64,000 bases of DNA, from contig CASFKY010000046.1 in assembly GCA_949295465.1 (NCBI GenBank), positions 1-64,000 on the forward strand, in the 5' to 3' direction. The position numbers were made by a program, and so were the translations under genes. Under the pieces are notes generated by a model. That model saw nothing but the letters and a program-made list of their open reading frames with translations, was not told where the DNA came from and ran no database searches. Positions 52,656 to 61,407 of this stretch are shown in pieces. How positions within the stretch are numbered: position 1 is the stretch's first letter; each line of letters begins with the position of its first letter. Origin of the DNA: an uncultured Oscillospiraceae bacterium (lineage in GTDB: Bacteria; Bacillota; Clostridia; Oscillospirales; Ruminococcaceae).

Positions 52656-53591
52656 ATGGAACAGCCGAAAGAGAAATTCAAGACCAGCGTGGGCGGACAG
52701 GCCCTGATGGAGGGCATCATGATGCGGGGCCCCGAGAAGATCTGCTGCGCCGTGCGCCGGCCGGACGGCCAGATCGAGCTGACAATGGAGGATGTGAAGC
52801 ATCATCCCTGGCAGAAGATCCCCCTGGTGCGGGGCACCCTGGCCATGATCGAGAGCCTGGTGCTGGGCTACCGCTACCTGATGCACTCCGCCGAGGTGAG
52901 CATGGGGGAGGATTTTGAGGCCGAGGAATCCAAGCTGGACAGGTGGATCAACGAGCACTGCGGCCCCAAAGCCCAGAACCTGATGCTGGCCCTTGCAGCG
53001 GTGCTGGGGGGCGGGCTGGCCATCCTGCTGTTCATGGTGCTGCCCACCCTCATCACCGGGCTGATCGGCGGCGTTTTCCCCCTGGGCCGTTGGCCCAAGG
53101 TGCTGCTGGAGGCCTGCCTCAAGCTCACCATCTTTCTGGTGTATCTCTTCCTGTGCAGCCGGCTGCCGGAAATCCACCGATTGTTCCGATACCACGGGGC
53201 CGAGCACAAGACCATTGCCTGCTACGAGGCGGGCCAGGAACTGACGGTGGAGAACATCCGCACCCACACCCGGTTCCATCCCCGGTGCGGCACCAGCTTT
53301 CTCATCCTGGTGCTGCTCATCAGCATCTTTTTGTACAGCGTGCTGCCCTGGGACAACATGGCCCTGCGGGTGGTGTACAAGCTGCTGTTGCTGCCGGTGG
53401 TCATGGGCATCAGCTATGAACTGCTGAAATGGTGCGGCCGGTGCGACAACCTCCTCACCCGCATCGTGCGGGCCCCGGGGCTCTGGGTGCAGCGGCTCAC
53501 CGTCTTTGAGCCGGATGACAGCATGATCGAAGTGGCCATTGCCGCCGTGACCCCCGTGCTGCCCCAGCGGCCGGAGGACGGGCTGTGGTGA
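52656..53591 (+). CDS. DUF1385 membrane protein (YqhQ-like)
   Basis: A 311-residue polytopic protein with the family start VGGQALMEGIMMRGPEK, HPWQKIPLVRGTLAMIESLVLGYRYLM, four or so membrane helices, and the second hallmark RYHGAEHKTIACYEAG...TRFHPRCGTSF. DUF1385 is widespread in Firmicutes, generally beside prmC; its role is unresolved. It follows the kinase gene by 9 bases and overlaps prmC by 4 (GTGA). Position next to prmC is the normal genomic setting. Confidence 0.9.
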   Translation: MEQPKEKFKTSVGGQALMEGIMMRGPEKICCAVRRPDGQIELTMEDVKHHPWQKIPLVRGTLAMIESLVLGYRYLMHSAEVSMGEDFEAEESKLDRWINEHCGPKAQNLMLALAAVLGGGLAILLFMVLPTLITGLIGGVFPLGRWPKVLLEACLKLTIFLVYLFLCSRLPEIHRLFRYHGAEHKTIACYEAGQELTVENIRTHTRFHPRCGTSFLILVLLISIFLYSVLPWDNMALRVVYKLLLLPVVMGISYELLKWCGRCDNLLTRIVRAPGLWVQRLTVFEPDDSMIEVAIAAVTPVLPQRPEDGLW

Positions 53592-54457
53592 GGGCCGAGG
53601 ACCTTGCGGGCCTGACCCCGGCCAGAGCCCTGGAAGAAGTGCGCCGCGCCCTGGAAGAGGCATGCTGTCCGGATGCCGCCTATGACGCCCGGGTGCTCTG
53701 CCGGCTGGCCACCGGCCGTGACCCCCGGCTGGACGAGCGGCCTCTCAGCGAAGAGGTCGCCCAAAAGCTGGCCCAGGATACCGGGCGGCGGTGCGGGCGC
53801 TACCCCCTCCAGTACCTGGCCGGAAGCTGGGAATTCCTGGACCTGGAATTGCAGGTGGGGCCGGGGGTGCTCATTCCCCGGGCGGACACCGAGACCCTGT
53901 GCCTTGCGGCAGCCGACACCTTGAAAGGGGGGCAGGGGGCTCTGGCGCTGGATCTGTGCAGCGGCAGCGGCTGCCTGGCGCTGGGTCTGTGCCGGCTGGT
54001 GCCGGGAGCCCGGGTGCTGGCGGTGGAAAAAAGCCGGGAGGCCTGGCCCTATCTCACCGAAAATATCCGGCGGGCCGCCGCCCGGGGCATCGGGGGCGTA
54101 AAGGCCGTTCTGGGGGATGTGTTCCAGTACCAGAACCAGTTGGAGGACGGGCAATTTGACCTGATCCTCTCCAACCCGCCCTATCTCACCCAGGCCGAAA
54201 TGGAAAACTTGCAGCCGGAGGTGGGCTGTGAGCCTGCCGAGGCCCTGTTCGGGGGGCAGGATGGCCTGGATTTTTATCGCCACATCGTGACAGCCTACCG
54301 CCCCAAGCTGAGGATGGGGGGCACGCTGGCCCTGGAGGTGGGCTGGCAGCAGGCGGCCTCGGTGGCCCGGCTGCTGGCCGAGGCGGGCTACCGGGAGATC
54401 CGCTGTGCCCGGGACCTGGAAGGCAGAGACCGGGCCGTGCTGGCCCGGCGGCTGTGA
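53588..54457 (+). CDS. prmC: Release factor glutamine N5-methyltransferase
   Basis: A 289-residue SAM enzyme with LIPRADTETL, ALDLCSGSGCLALGLC (SAM site) and the substrate motif ILSNPPYLTQAEM (NPPY, about 196-208). It methylates Gln of the GGQ loop in peptide-chain release factors. GTG 53588 gives the GTGA overlap; GTG 53585 is one codon earlier. The N-terminal helical domain (RAEDLAGLTPARALEEV) is present. A 136-base gap to recA follows. Confidence 0.92.
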   Translation: MRAEDLAGLTPARALEEVRRALEEACCPDAAYDARVLCRLATGRDPRLDERPLSEEVAQKLAQDTGRRCGRYPLQYLAGSWEFLDLELQVGPGVLIPRADTETLCLAAADTLKGGQGALALDLCSGSGCLALGLCRLVPGARVLAVEKSREAWPYLTENIRRAAARGIGGVKAVLGDVFQYQNQLEDGQFDLILSNPPYLTQAEMENLQPEVGCEPAEALFGGQDGLDFYRHIVTAYRPKLRMGGTLALEVGWQQAASVARLLAEAGYREIRCARDLEGRDRAVLARRL

Positions 54458-54494
54458 GAGTACAAAAACCGGGACTCAAAACCCTGCAAAGGAT

Positions 54495-54523
54495 TTGTAA
54501 AAGGCCCTTTGGCTGTGTATAAT
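54495..54523 (+). promoter_or_regulatory. Promoter of recA
   Basis: TTGTAA (54495-54500), a 17-base spacer, TATAAT (54518-54523), 70 bases before recA. No GAAC-N4-GTTC type LexA box was found. Confidence 0.75.
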
Positions 54524-54593
54524 AAAGGCAGACAAACGAAATTTTTGTGTACAGAAACCCGGGGCGCCCGCGCCCCGCAGGAGAGAGGACGAC

Positions 54594-55754
54594 ATGGCAG
54601 AGAAGAAAAACACCGTCGCCAGCCCCACCCGCAAGGAGGGCAGCGGCAAGAAGGAAGCACTTGAGACCGCCCTGGCCCAGATCGAAAAGCAGTTCGGCAA
54701 GGGCGCGGTCATGAAGCTGGGGGCCAATGTGGCCATGCAGGTGGACGCCATCTCCACTGGCAGCCTGGGGCTGGATCTGGCCCTGGGGGTGGGCGGCATG
54801 CCCCGGGGCCGTGTCATTGAGATCTACGGCCCTGAGTCCAGCGGCAAGACCACCCTGGCCCTCCATGTGCTGGCCGAGGCCCAGAAGGCAGGGGGCGAAG
54901 TGGCCTTCATCGACGTGGAGCACGCCCTGGACCCGGACTACGCCAAGGCCCTGGGGGTGGACATCGACAGCCTGCTGGTGAGCCAGCCGGATACCGGCGA
55001 GCAGGCCCTGGAGATCTGTGAGGCCCTGGTGCGCAGCGGCGCCATCGACGCCATCGCCATCGACAGCGTGGCCGCCATGGTGCCCCGGGCTGAGATCGAG
55101 GGCGAGATGGGCGACAGCCATGTGGGCCTCCAGGCCCGGCTGATGAGCCAGGCCCTGCGCAAGCTCACCGGCGTCATCGGCAAGACCGGCACCGTGGCCA
55201 TCTTCATCAACCAGCTGCGGGAAAAGGTGGGCATGGTGTACGGCAACCCGGAGGTCACCGCCGGCGGCCGGGCCCTGAAATACTATTCCAGCGTGCGCAT
55301 CGACGTGCGCCGGGTGGAGGGCCTCAAGGACACCAAGGGCAACTTCATCGGCAACCGCACCCGGGCCAAGGTGGTGAAGAACAAGGTGGCCCCTCCCTTC
55401 AAGGAGGCCGAGTTCGACATCATGTTCGGCGAGGGCATCTCCAAGGTGGGCGAGATCCTGGACCTGGGGGTCCAGCTGGGCATTGTGCAGAAATCCGGCG
55501 CCTGGTTCAGCTATAAGGAAGAGCGGCTGGGTATGGGCCGGGACAACGTGAAGAACTACCTGAAAGAGCACCCTCAGATCTCGGACGAGATCGAGGCCCA
55601 GATCCGCGCCAACGCCCAGAACCTGTACGCCGGCAAGAAGGGGGCAAAGGCTGCCCCCGCGGCTCCCGCCGAGCCGGCCCCGGCCCCTGCCGAGACCAAG
55701 GGCAAGAAGGCCGCCCCCAGCGAGGCGGACCTGGACATTCTGGTGGAGGAATAA
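54594..55754 (+). CDS. recA: Recombinase RecA
   Basis: A 386-residue protein: Walker [20 protein letters not shown] (about 75-93), [21 protein letters not shown], Walker B region [22 protein letters not shown], and the L1/L2 loops including [21 protein letters not shown]. The C-terminal tail is unusually Ala/Pro/Lys-rich (about 345-375) before an acidic end ([11 protein letters not shown]). It drives strand exchange and co-protease activity. ATG follows CAGGAGAGAGG. It joins recX directly (TAA then GTG). Confidence 0.97.
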   Translation: MAEKKNTVASPTRKEGSGKKEALETALAQIEKQFGKGAVMKLGANVAMQVDAISTGSLGLDLALGVGGMPRGRVIEIYGPESSGKTTLALHVLAEAQKAGGEVAFIDVEHALDPDYAKALGVDIDSLLVSQPDTGEQALEICEALVRSGAIDAIAIDSVAAMVPRAEIEGEMGDSHVGLQARLMSQALRKLTGVIGKTGTVAIFINQLREKVGMVYGNPEVTAGGRALKYYSSVRIDVRRVEGLKDTKGNFIGNRTRAKVVKNKVAPPFKEAEFDIMFGEGISKVGEILDLGVQLGIVQKSGAWFSYKEERLGMGRDNVKNYLKEHPQISDEIEAQIRANAQNLYAGKKGAKAAPAAPAEPAPAPAETKGKKAAPSEADLDILVEE

Positions 55755-56411
55755 GTGGACGGCATCACCATCACCCGGGTCAGCGAGACCAAAAAGGGCA
55801 GGATGGCCCTCTTCTGCGGGGAGGAGTTCCTCTTCTCCCTGGACGAGGAGACCTACCACTTTTACCCGGTGGCCGAGGGGCAGACCCTCACTGCCCCCGA
55901 GCTGGAAAAACTGCGGCTGCTCAGCGAGACCCGCAAGGCCAAGGACAAGGCTCTGGACTACCTGGGCCTGCGGGAATACGGCAGCGCCGAGCTGTACGAC
56001 AAGCTGCGGCTGAAATTTGACGAGCACTCGGCGGCGGCCGCGGTGGCCCGCATGGAAGAGCTGGGCCTGTTGGACGATGAGGCTTTTGCCCTCCACCGGG
56101 CCCGGGCCCTGCGGGACAAAAAGAAGTCCCGGCGGGAGGCTGCCCGGCTGCTGGCCGAGAAAGGGCTGGACCGGGACACCATCCAGGCCGCCCTGGACCA
56201 GGTCTACCGGGAAGAGGACGAGGAAGAGGCCCTGCGCAGCCTGATCCAGCGCCAGTACTCCCGCAAACTGAGCCAGGGCAAGCGGGACGCCGTGTGGGCC
56301 GCCCTGGCCCGGCGGGGATTCCCCGCCCAGAAGATCCGCGCCGCCCTGGCCGAGTGGCAGGGCCGGCAGGAGCAGGAAGACGAGAACGACACAGGCTGGG
56401 AGTTCCCCTGA
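55755..56411 (+). CDS. recX: RecA regulator RecX
   Basis: A 218-residue all-helical protein with the RecX three-helix repeats (ALDYLGLREYGSAELYDKLRLK; ARMEELGLLDDEAFALHRARAL; LIQRQYSRKLSQGKRDAVWAALARRGF). It modulates RecA filaments. The GTG start immediately follows the recA stop, so expression is coupled. The acidic tail (EQEDENDTGWEFP) is an addition. Length is typical of Firmicutes RecX. Confidence 0.9.
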   Translation: MDGITITRVSETKKGRMALFCGEEFLFSLDEETYHFYPVAEGQTLTAPELEKLRLLSETRKAKDKALDYLGLREYGSAELYDKLRLKFDEHSAAAAVARMEELGLLDDEAFALHRARALRDKKKSRREAARLLAEKGLDRDTIQAALDQVYREEDEEEALRSLIQRQYSRKLSQGKRDAVWAALARRGFPAQKIRAALAEWQGRQEQEDENDTGWEFP

Positions 56412-56450
56412 GGAGCCGGCCTTTTCAATCAGACAGACAGGAACAGAGAC

Positions 56451-57764
56451 ATGAAGATAGCCATCATTTCGTTGGGATGCCCCAAAAATCAGGTGGACGC
56501 GGATGTGTTCTGCCACGCCTTGCTGGCGGCGGGCCACACCACCACCGCCGACCCGGCCGAGGCCGACTGCATCGTGGTGAACACCTGCGCCTTTATCCAG
56601 AGCGCCAAGGAGGAAGCCATCGAGAACATCCTGGAGGCCTGCGGCTACAAGCAGCAGAACCCCGCCCTCAAGGTGGTGGTCACCGGCTGCCTGGCCGAGC
56701 GGTACAAAGAGGAGATCCGCCGGGAGATGCCCGAGGTGGACGCCGTGGTGGGCATGGGCAGCAACAAGGACCTGGTAAAGGTACTGGAGCAGGTGCAGAA
56801 GGGCCCGGTGGAGGCCTACGGCCCCAAGAGCGATATGCCCCTGGGCGGGGCCCGGGTCATCAGCACGCCCCGGCACTACGCCTATCTGAAAATTGCCGAG
56901 GGCTGCAACAACCACTGCTATTACTGCGCCATCCCCTACATCCGGGGCCGGCTGCGCAGCCGCCCTCTGGAGGACTGCCTGGCCGAGGCCCGCTGGTTGG
57001 CCAGCGAGGGGGTCAAGGAGCTGGTGGTGGTGGCCCAGGACATCACCGCCTACGGGGACGACTGGGGCAAAAACAGCGTCTGCCAGCTGCTGGAAGAGCT
57101 GAACAAGGTGGAGGGGCTGGTCTGGATCCGTCTGCTCTATGCCTACCCGGAGCGGGTCACCGACGAGTTTATCGCCACCATGGCCCGGTGCGAGAAGATC
57201 CTGCCCTATCTGGACCTGCCCATCCAGCACTGCAACGACCAGGTGCTGAAGGCCATGAACCGCAAGAGCGACAGGACCACCATCGAGAGCGCGGTGCGCC
57301 GGCTGCGGCAGGGCATCCCGGGCATCACCCTGCGCACCACCCTCATTGCCGGCTTCCCCGGGGAGACCGAGGAACAGTTTGAGGAGCTGTGCCAGTTCAT
57401 CAAGGAAGAGCAATTCGACCGGCTGGGCTGCTTTGCCTACAGCGCCGAGGAGAACACGGTGGCCGGCCGGATGGAAAACCAGCTGGATGAGGAGATCAAA
57501 CAAAAGCGGGCCGACATTGTGATGGAGACCCAGAGCCACATCATGGCGGCCAAGCAGGCGGCCAAGGTGGGGCAGACCCTCACGGTGATCAGCGACGGGC
57601 TGGACGAGGAGAGCGGGCTGTACCTCTGCCGCACCGCCGCCGACGCCCCCGAGATCGACGGCTGCGTCTGCGTGCGCAGCGAGACGCCCCTCTACCCCGG
57701 CGAATTCTACCAGGTGAAGATCCAGGACAGCGACGACTACGACCTGTTCGGCGTGCTGGCCTGA
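56451..57764 (+). CDS. rimO: Ribosomal protein S12 methylthiotransferase
   Basis: A 437-residue radical-SAM methylthiotransferase: N-terminal MTTase domain with cysteines in SLGCPKNQVDADVF, NTCAFIQSAKEEAI and TGCLAERY, then the radical SAM motif GCNNHCYYCAIPYIRGRLRS, and a C-terminal TRAM domain (EFYQVKIQDSDDYDLFG). It methylthiolates Asp88 of S12. It has no NTCxV-MiaB extras, so RimO is preferred to MiaB. It lies 39 bases after recX and 17 before pgsA. Confidence 0.93.
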   Translation: MKIAIISLGCPKNQVDADVFCHALLAAGHTTTADPAEADCIVVNTCAFIQSAKEEAIENILEACGYKQQNPALKVVVTGCLAERYKEEIRREMPEVDAVVGMGSNKDLVKVLEQVQKGPVEAYGPKSDMPLGGARVISTPRHYAYLKIAEGCNNHCYYCAIPYIRGRLRSRPLEDCLAEARWLASEGVKELVVVAQDITAYGDDWGKNSVCQLLEELNKVEGLVWIRLLYAYPERVTDEFIATMARCEKILPYLDLPIQHCNDQVLKAMNRKSDRTTIESAVRRLRQGIPGITLRTTLIAGFPGETEEQFEELCQFIKEEQFDRLGCFAYSAEENTVAGRMENQLDEEIKQKRADIVMETQSHIMAAKQAAKVGQTLTVISDGLDEESGLYLCRTAADAPEIDGCVCVRSETPLYPGEFYQVKIQDSDDYDLFGVLA

Positions 57765-57781
57765 GCCATAAGGAGGACGCT

Positions 57782-58363
57782 ATGAATCTGCCCAACAAAC
57801 TCACCCTTCTGCGCATCCTGCTGGTGCCGGTGTTCATGGTATTGGCGGGCCTGAGCCAGTACGGCACCTCCAATTTCAGCGCCGGGCTGTACCTGGCGGC
57901 CGGGCTGGTGTTCGCCGCGGCCAGCTTTACCGATTATCTGGACGGCCACCTGGCCCGCAAGTGGGGGCTGGTGACTGACTTCGGCAAATTTGCCGACCCC
58001 CTGGCGGACAAGCTCCTCACCACGGTGGCCTTTTTGTACATGATGCGGGACGGGGTGTGCAGCCCGGTGGTGCTGGCCATCATCCTGGCCCGGGAGTTCG
58101 CGGTGAGCGGCCTGCGGATGATCGCGGCGGGCGCCCCCGGCGGCAAGGTCATTGCCGCCAACATGTGGGGCAAGGCCAAGACCGTATTGCAGATGGTCAC
58201 CATCATCCTGTACTACCTGTGCGCCTCTCTGGCCAGCCCCACCTCCATCGGCGGGGTGATGCTGATGGCCTGGGCCCTGTGCTGGCTGGTGGCCCTGGTC
58301 ACCGCCCTGTCAGGGGTGCGCTATCTGTGGGACAACCGGCAGTTTATCAACACTGCCAAGTAA
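57782..58363 (+). CDS. pgsA: CDP-diacylglycerol-glycerol-3-phosphate 3-phosphatidyltransferase
   Basis: A 193-residue membrane enzyme with MNLPNKLTLLRILLVPVFM and the CDP-alcohol phosphotransferase motif DYLDGHLARKWGLVTDFGKFADPLADKL (read in pieces; D-x2-DG-x2-AR-x8-G-x3-D-x3-D). It makes phosphatidylglycerol phosphate. ATG follows AAGGAGGACGCT. The gene order rimO-pgsA is common in Firmicutes. A hairpin terminator follows. Confidence 0.93.
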   Translation: MNLPNKLTLLRILLVPVFMVLAGLSQYGTSNFSAGLYLAAGLVFAAASFTDYLDGHLARKWGLVTDFGKFADPLADKLLTTVAFLYMMRDGVCSPVVLAIILAREFAVSGLRMIAAGAPGGKVIAANMWGKAKTVLQMVTIILYYLCASLASPTSIGGVMLMAWALCWLVALVTALSGVRYLWDNRQFINTAK

Positions 58364-58380
58364 GAATGGTGGAAAACTCA

Positions 58381-58412
58381 AAAGCCGCCCGGGCGTTGCC
58401 CGGACGGCTTTT
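58381..58412 (+). terminator. Intrinsic terminator after pgsA
   Basis: AAAGCCG, one mismatch, CCGGGC (58381-58394) pairs with GCCCGG and CGGCTTT (58398-58411), loop GTT, then TTTT with a further T-run nearby. Confidence 0.82.
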
Positions 58413-58445
58413 GTGGAATTTTTTTGGAATCGGGAGGGAACAGCC

Positions 58446-58673
58446 ATGCTCTGCCCCTATTGCAGCAAGAAGATGACCAAAGGCCAGATCACCCAGGACC
58501 GCTACGCCCTCAAGTGGGTGCCGGCCGAAAAGAGCCGGGGGTTTTTGGATTTTACCCCCCTGGTCAAGGGCATCAAGCTCACCAGCGCCCTGGACAATGT
58601 CCAGGTGAAGGTGTTTTACTGCCCGGACTGCCGCAAGTTCCTCATCGATCAGGATGACCTTTATCTGCCCTGA
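58446..58673 (+). CDS. Small zinc-ribbon protein (PF20097-like)
   Basis: A 75-residue protein with two CxxC knuckles: MLCPYCSKKMTKGQI and FYCPDCRKFLID. The layout is that of small DUF6487-type zinc-binding proteins in Clostridia; function unknown. ATG 58446 follows CGGGAGGG; longer starts run into the terminator. It converges with the broken thiT gene, whose stop overlaps its end by 13 bases. Confidence 0.75.
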   Translation: MLCPYCSKKMTKGQITQDRYALKWVPAEKSRGFLDFTPLVKGIKLTSALDNVQVKVFYCPDCRKFLIDQDDLYLP

Positions 58674-59296
58674 GAGGCATCCTGCCGCTGGAACAGCTTC
58701 GGCGCGGCCCGCAGCAAAAGCAGGGCGGCGGCCAGGGTGAGCAGGGTTTCGGGAATCATGTAGGTGGCGTTGTACACCGCGCTGTACAGCCAGCACAGGG
58801 CGTTTTCTCCCATGCCGGCAATCACCCGGCCCCAGCCGAAATTGGTCATCTACTCAAAGGCGTAGTCGTAATCCCGCCAGACCAGATAGCCCGAGAAAAA
58901 GCTGCACAGATACCGCAGCAGGCAGACCGCCACCGTGCTGAACCCCACCGCCCAAAAGCGGTTTTTCCACACCCTGCCCAGGGTGCCGGCCAGCCCCAGG
59001 GCCGTGTAGGCCAGCAGGTAATCCAGCAAAACACAGCCGGCTTGGGCGAGGAGAGTCTGGCAGTAGCCCAGGTTCTTGATGCCCATGAACAGCTGGATCA
59101 GGCTTGCCACAAAGGCGGTGCCCAGCCCCCAGGAGGGCCGCCACCGAAAGCTCATCACAATGAGGGGCAGGCTGCTTACCCAGGTGATGGAGCCCCCGTG
59201 GGGCAGCTCGATGAAGGGGATCACGCTGAGCACCGTGGCCATGGCCACCATCAGGGCCCCCTCTACCAGGGGTCGGGTGGAAGAAGAACGCTGCAT
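58661..59296 (-). pseudogene. thiT: Thiamine ECF transporter S component ThiT, interrupted by an in-frame TAG
   Basis: Read leftward, the frame runs from ATG 59296 (behind AAGAGG) through MVAMATVLSVIPFIELPHGGSITWVSSLPLIVMSF, family helices and SGYLVWRDYDYAFE. It then meets TAG (58852-58850), directly followed by ATG and the last part (ENALCWLYSAVYNATYMIPETLLT), which holds the ThiT end motif YN.TYM.PE. Both pieces are in the same frame, so one base change would restore a 211-residue protein. Re-initiation at the abutting ATG or a consensus error are alternatives. The TPP riboswitch upstream confirms identity. Confidence 0.8.
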
Positions 59297-59321
59297 ACAA
59301 AACACCTCTTTGGTCCATACT

Positions 59322-59354
59322 CAAAAAAGAAAAACGCCCGGGGCGGCCGGGCGT
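59322..59354 (-). terminator. Riboswitch terminator before thiT
   Basis: On the minus strand ACGCCCGG, a 5-base loop, CCGGGCGT, then a run of T broken once (TTTTTCTTTTTT). It lies just after the TPP aptamer and can attenuate thiT. Confidence 0.88.
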
Positions 59355-59365
59355 CTGGCGGAAAA

Positions 59366-59452
59366 CTCCCTACGCCGGCATTGCCCGGATCAGGTACAAG
59401 GCGGCTCAGGGCGGTTTTGCCCTGATCTCAGCCGGGAACCTCCCAGCGCCCC
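59366..59452 (-). promoter_or_regulatory. TPP riboswitch (THI element) upstream of thiT
   Basis: On the minus strand the aptamer shows GGGGCGCTGGGAGG, GGCTGAGATC (P2/J3 CUGAGA core), ACCTGATCCGGGCAATGCC and GGCGTAGGGAG, the conserved THI-box blocks in order. With TPP bound the following terminator forms and thiT is turned off. Confidence 0.95.
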
Positions 59453-59470
59453 TGTTTCTCTGTCCTAACC

Positions 59471-59498
59471 AGTATATCCTCTTTGGGGCCCCTGTCAA
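59471..59498 (-). promoter_or_regulatory. Promoter of the thiT leader
   Basis: The minus strand reads TTGACA (59498-59493), a 16-base spacer, TATACT (59476-59471). Confidence 0.8.
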
Positions 59499-59527
59499 GG
59501 CGGAGAAAACAAAATCCCGGCCCGGCC

Positions 59528-59556
59528 TTGACTTTCGGGGCGGGGGGCCGTATAAT
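59528..59556 (+). promoter_or_regulatory. Promoter of the cysS T-box leader
   Basis: TTGACT (59528-59533), a 17-base spacer, TATAAT (59551-59556). It lies 29 bases from the -35 of the divergent thiT promoter. Confidence 0.85.
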
Positions 59557-59580
59557 TAAGAAAAATTCCTACAAAGACAG

Positions 59581-59821
59581 ATGCGTTATACCGGGAAGAG
59601 TAACGGGAACCGGAAGGCAAAAGAGAGCGGGGGTCACCGGCTGAAAGCCCCTGCGGCGTCCCTCCCGCCAAGTGCGCCCGGGAGCACGCGGGGCGAAGGG
59701 CCGCTTGGCCTGGGTAGCTCCGTGCGGCAGGCCCCGTTATCGGCCGCTGACGAGTAACAAACAGAAGTGGGACCGCGAAACTTTTTCGCCTTCGGTGGCT
59801 TTGCCGCCGGAGGCGTTTTTT
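59581..59821 (+). promoter_or_regulatory. T-box leader with cysteine (UGC) specifier, upstream of cysS
   Basis: Stem I pairs GCG/CGC and CCGGG/CCCGG at its base. An internal loop holds GAGTAA on one side and AAGTGCG on the other, with TGC (59673-59675) as specifier codon. The upper arm has AAGAGAGCGG and GGCTGAAAGCC. The T-box AAGTGGGACCGCG (59765-59777) precedes a terminator. Uncharged tRNA-Cys should stabilise the antiterminator. Confidence 0.88.
59787..59821 (+). terminator. T-box terminator
   Basis: CGCCTTCGGTGGC (59787-59799) pairs with GCCGCCGGAGGCG (59803-59815) over 13 positions including wobbles, loop TTT, followed by TTTTTT. Confidence 0.9.
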
Positions 59822-59856
59822 CGTTTCCCGCCCTGACAGAAAAGGAGAGAAGCCCT

Positions 59857-61251
59857 ATGCAGATTTTCAACACCCTGACCCGAAAAAAAGAGGAGTTCAT
59901 CCCCCAGAAGGAGGGCGAGTACCGCATCTATGTGTGCGGCCCCACGGTTTACAACTTCATCCACATCGGCAACGCCCGGCCCCTGATCATCTTCGACACC
60001 CTGCGCCGCTACCTGGAGTACCGGGGCAACAAGGTGCTGTACGTCTCCAACATCACCGACATTGACGACAAGCTCATCAACCGGGCCAAGGAGGAGGGCA
60101 CCACCATGAAGGCGGTGGCCGAGCGGTTCGAGGCCGAGTACCTGAAGGACGCCGCCGGCCTCAACTGCGAGAAGCCCACCGTGCAGCCCCGCGCCACCGA
60201 GCACATCGACGAGATCCTCTCCATCGTCAAGGACCTGATCGACTCCGGCCATGCCTATGTGGCCAAGAACGGGGACGTGTATTTCCGGGTGCGCAGCTTC
60301 AAGGAGTACGGCAAGCTCAGCCACCTGAACCTGGAGGACCTGGAGAGCGGCAACCGGGAACTGCGCAGCCAGATGGAAGATGACCTGAAGGAAGACCCCG
60401 CCGACTTCGCGGTGTGGAAGGCTGCCAAGCCCGGCGAGCCCGCCTGGGATTCGCCCTACGGCCCCGGCCGGCCCGGCTGGCACATCGAGTGCAGCGCCAT
60501 GAGCCGCAAGCACCTGGGCAAGACCCTGGACCTCCACGCCGGCGGCCAGGACCTGATCTTCCCCCACCACGAGAACGAGATCGCCCAGTCCGAGAGCGCC
60601 AACGGCTGCGAGTTCAGCCATTACTGGATGCACAACGGCTTTTTGAACATCAACAACCAGAAGATGTCCAAGAGCCTGAACAACTTCTTCACCGTGCGGG
60701 AGGTGGCGGACAAGTACGGCTACGAGCCCATCCGCTACTTCATGCTCACCGCCGGCTACCGCATGCCGCTGAACTACACGGTGGAGCTGATCGAAGCCTG
60801 CAAGAACTCGCTGGAGCGTCTGTACACCTGCCGCGACAACCTGGACTTTGCCATCGAGCATGCCCACGGGGATTCCGATGCGCTGGTGGCCAAGGCCGAG
60901 GAAGCCAAGAACAAGTTTGTCACCGCCATGGACGATGACCTGAACACTCCCGACGCCCTGGCTGCCCTGTTTGACTTTGTCAAGGACATCAACACCCTGT
61001 CGGACGCGGCTTCCCGCCCGGCGCTGGAACAGGCCGCCGCCACCTTTGACGAGCTGGCCGGGGTGCTGGGCCTGCTCTACAACCGCAAGAAGGACGAAGT
61101 CCCCGCCGAGGTGACCGACCTGGTCAACCAGCGCGCTGCCGCCAAGAAGGCGAAGGACTGGGCCCGCGCCGACGCCATCCGCGCCCAGCTTTCCGAGATG
61201 GGCTGGACCGTCACCGACACTGCCCAGGGCCCCAAGGTCAGCCGCAGCTGA
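59857..61251 (+). CDS. cysS: Cysteinyl-tRNA synthetase
   Basis: A 464-residue class I enzyme: zinc Cys in [18 protein letters not shown] with the HIGN signature (about 30-48), second zinc ligands in [14 protein letters not shown] and [10 protein letters not shown], and [12 protein letters not shown] (KMSKS loop, about 268-279). ATG 59857 follows AAAGGAGAG and lies after the T-box terminator. Control is by uncharged tRNA-Cys through the leader. Codon use is strongly optimised, as expected for a translation gene. Confidence 0.97.
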   Translation: MQIFNTLTRKKEEFIPQKEGEYRIYVCGPTVYNFIHIGNARPLIIFDTLRRYLEYRGNKVLYVSNITDIDDKLINRAKEEGTTMKAVAERFEAEYLKDAAGLNCEKPTVQPRATEHIDEILSIVKDLIDSGHAYVAKNGDVYFRVRSFKEYGKLSHLNLEDLESGNRELRSQMEDDLKEDPADFAVWKAAKPGEPAWDSPYGPGRPGWHIECSAMSRKHLGKTLDLHAGGQDLIFPHHENEIAQSESANGCEFSHYWMHNGFLNINNQKMSKSLNNFFTVREVADKYGYEPIRYFMLTAGYRMPLNYTVELIEACKNSLERLYTCRDNLDFAIEHAHGDSDALVAKAEEAKNKFVTAMDDDLNTPDALAALFDFVKDINTLSDAASRPALEQAAATFDELAGVLGLLYNRKKDEVPAEVTDLVNQRAAAKKAKDWARADAIRAQLSEMGWTVTDTAQGPKVSRS

Positions 61252-61351
61252 CGGGACAAAGCCGGGCGCCCGGCGCTGTCCGCCATAGGCTTGACCCTGC
61301 CTGTGTGTCCGAAACATTTCACGTTACAATTTCAGGTTTTTCACAGTCTGG

Positions 61352-61376
61352 ATGGGGCGCGCTGCGCCCCATTTTC
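61352..61376 (+). terminator. Intrinsic terminator after cysS
   Basis: ATGGGGCGC, loop, GCGCCCCAT (61352-61372), then TTTT. It sits 31 bases before the next gene, after a GC palindrome at 61261-61274. Confidence 0.78.
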
Positions 61377-61407
61377 TGTAAACGCCTTTTGCAAAGGAGG
61401 CAAGCCC

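Noticed and set aside
54458..54593. LexA/SOS box upstream of recA
   Set aside because: No GAAC-N4-GTTC or close variant was seen; AT-rich bits near 54535 are not palindromic enough.
54186..57539. A 1117-codon antisense frame over recA, recX and rimO
   Set aside because: It mirrors strongly conserved genes on the plus strand and has no ribosome site or family motif.
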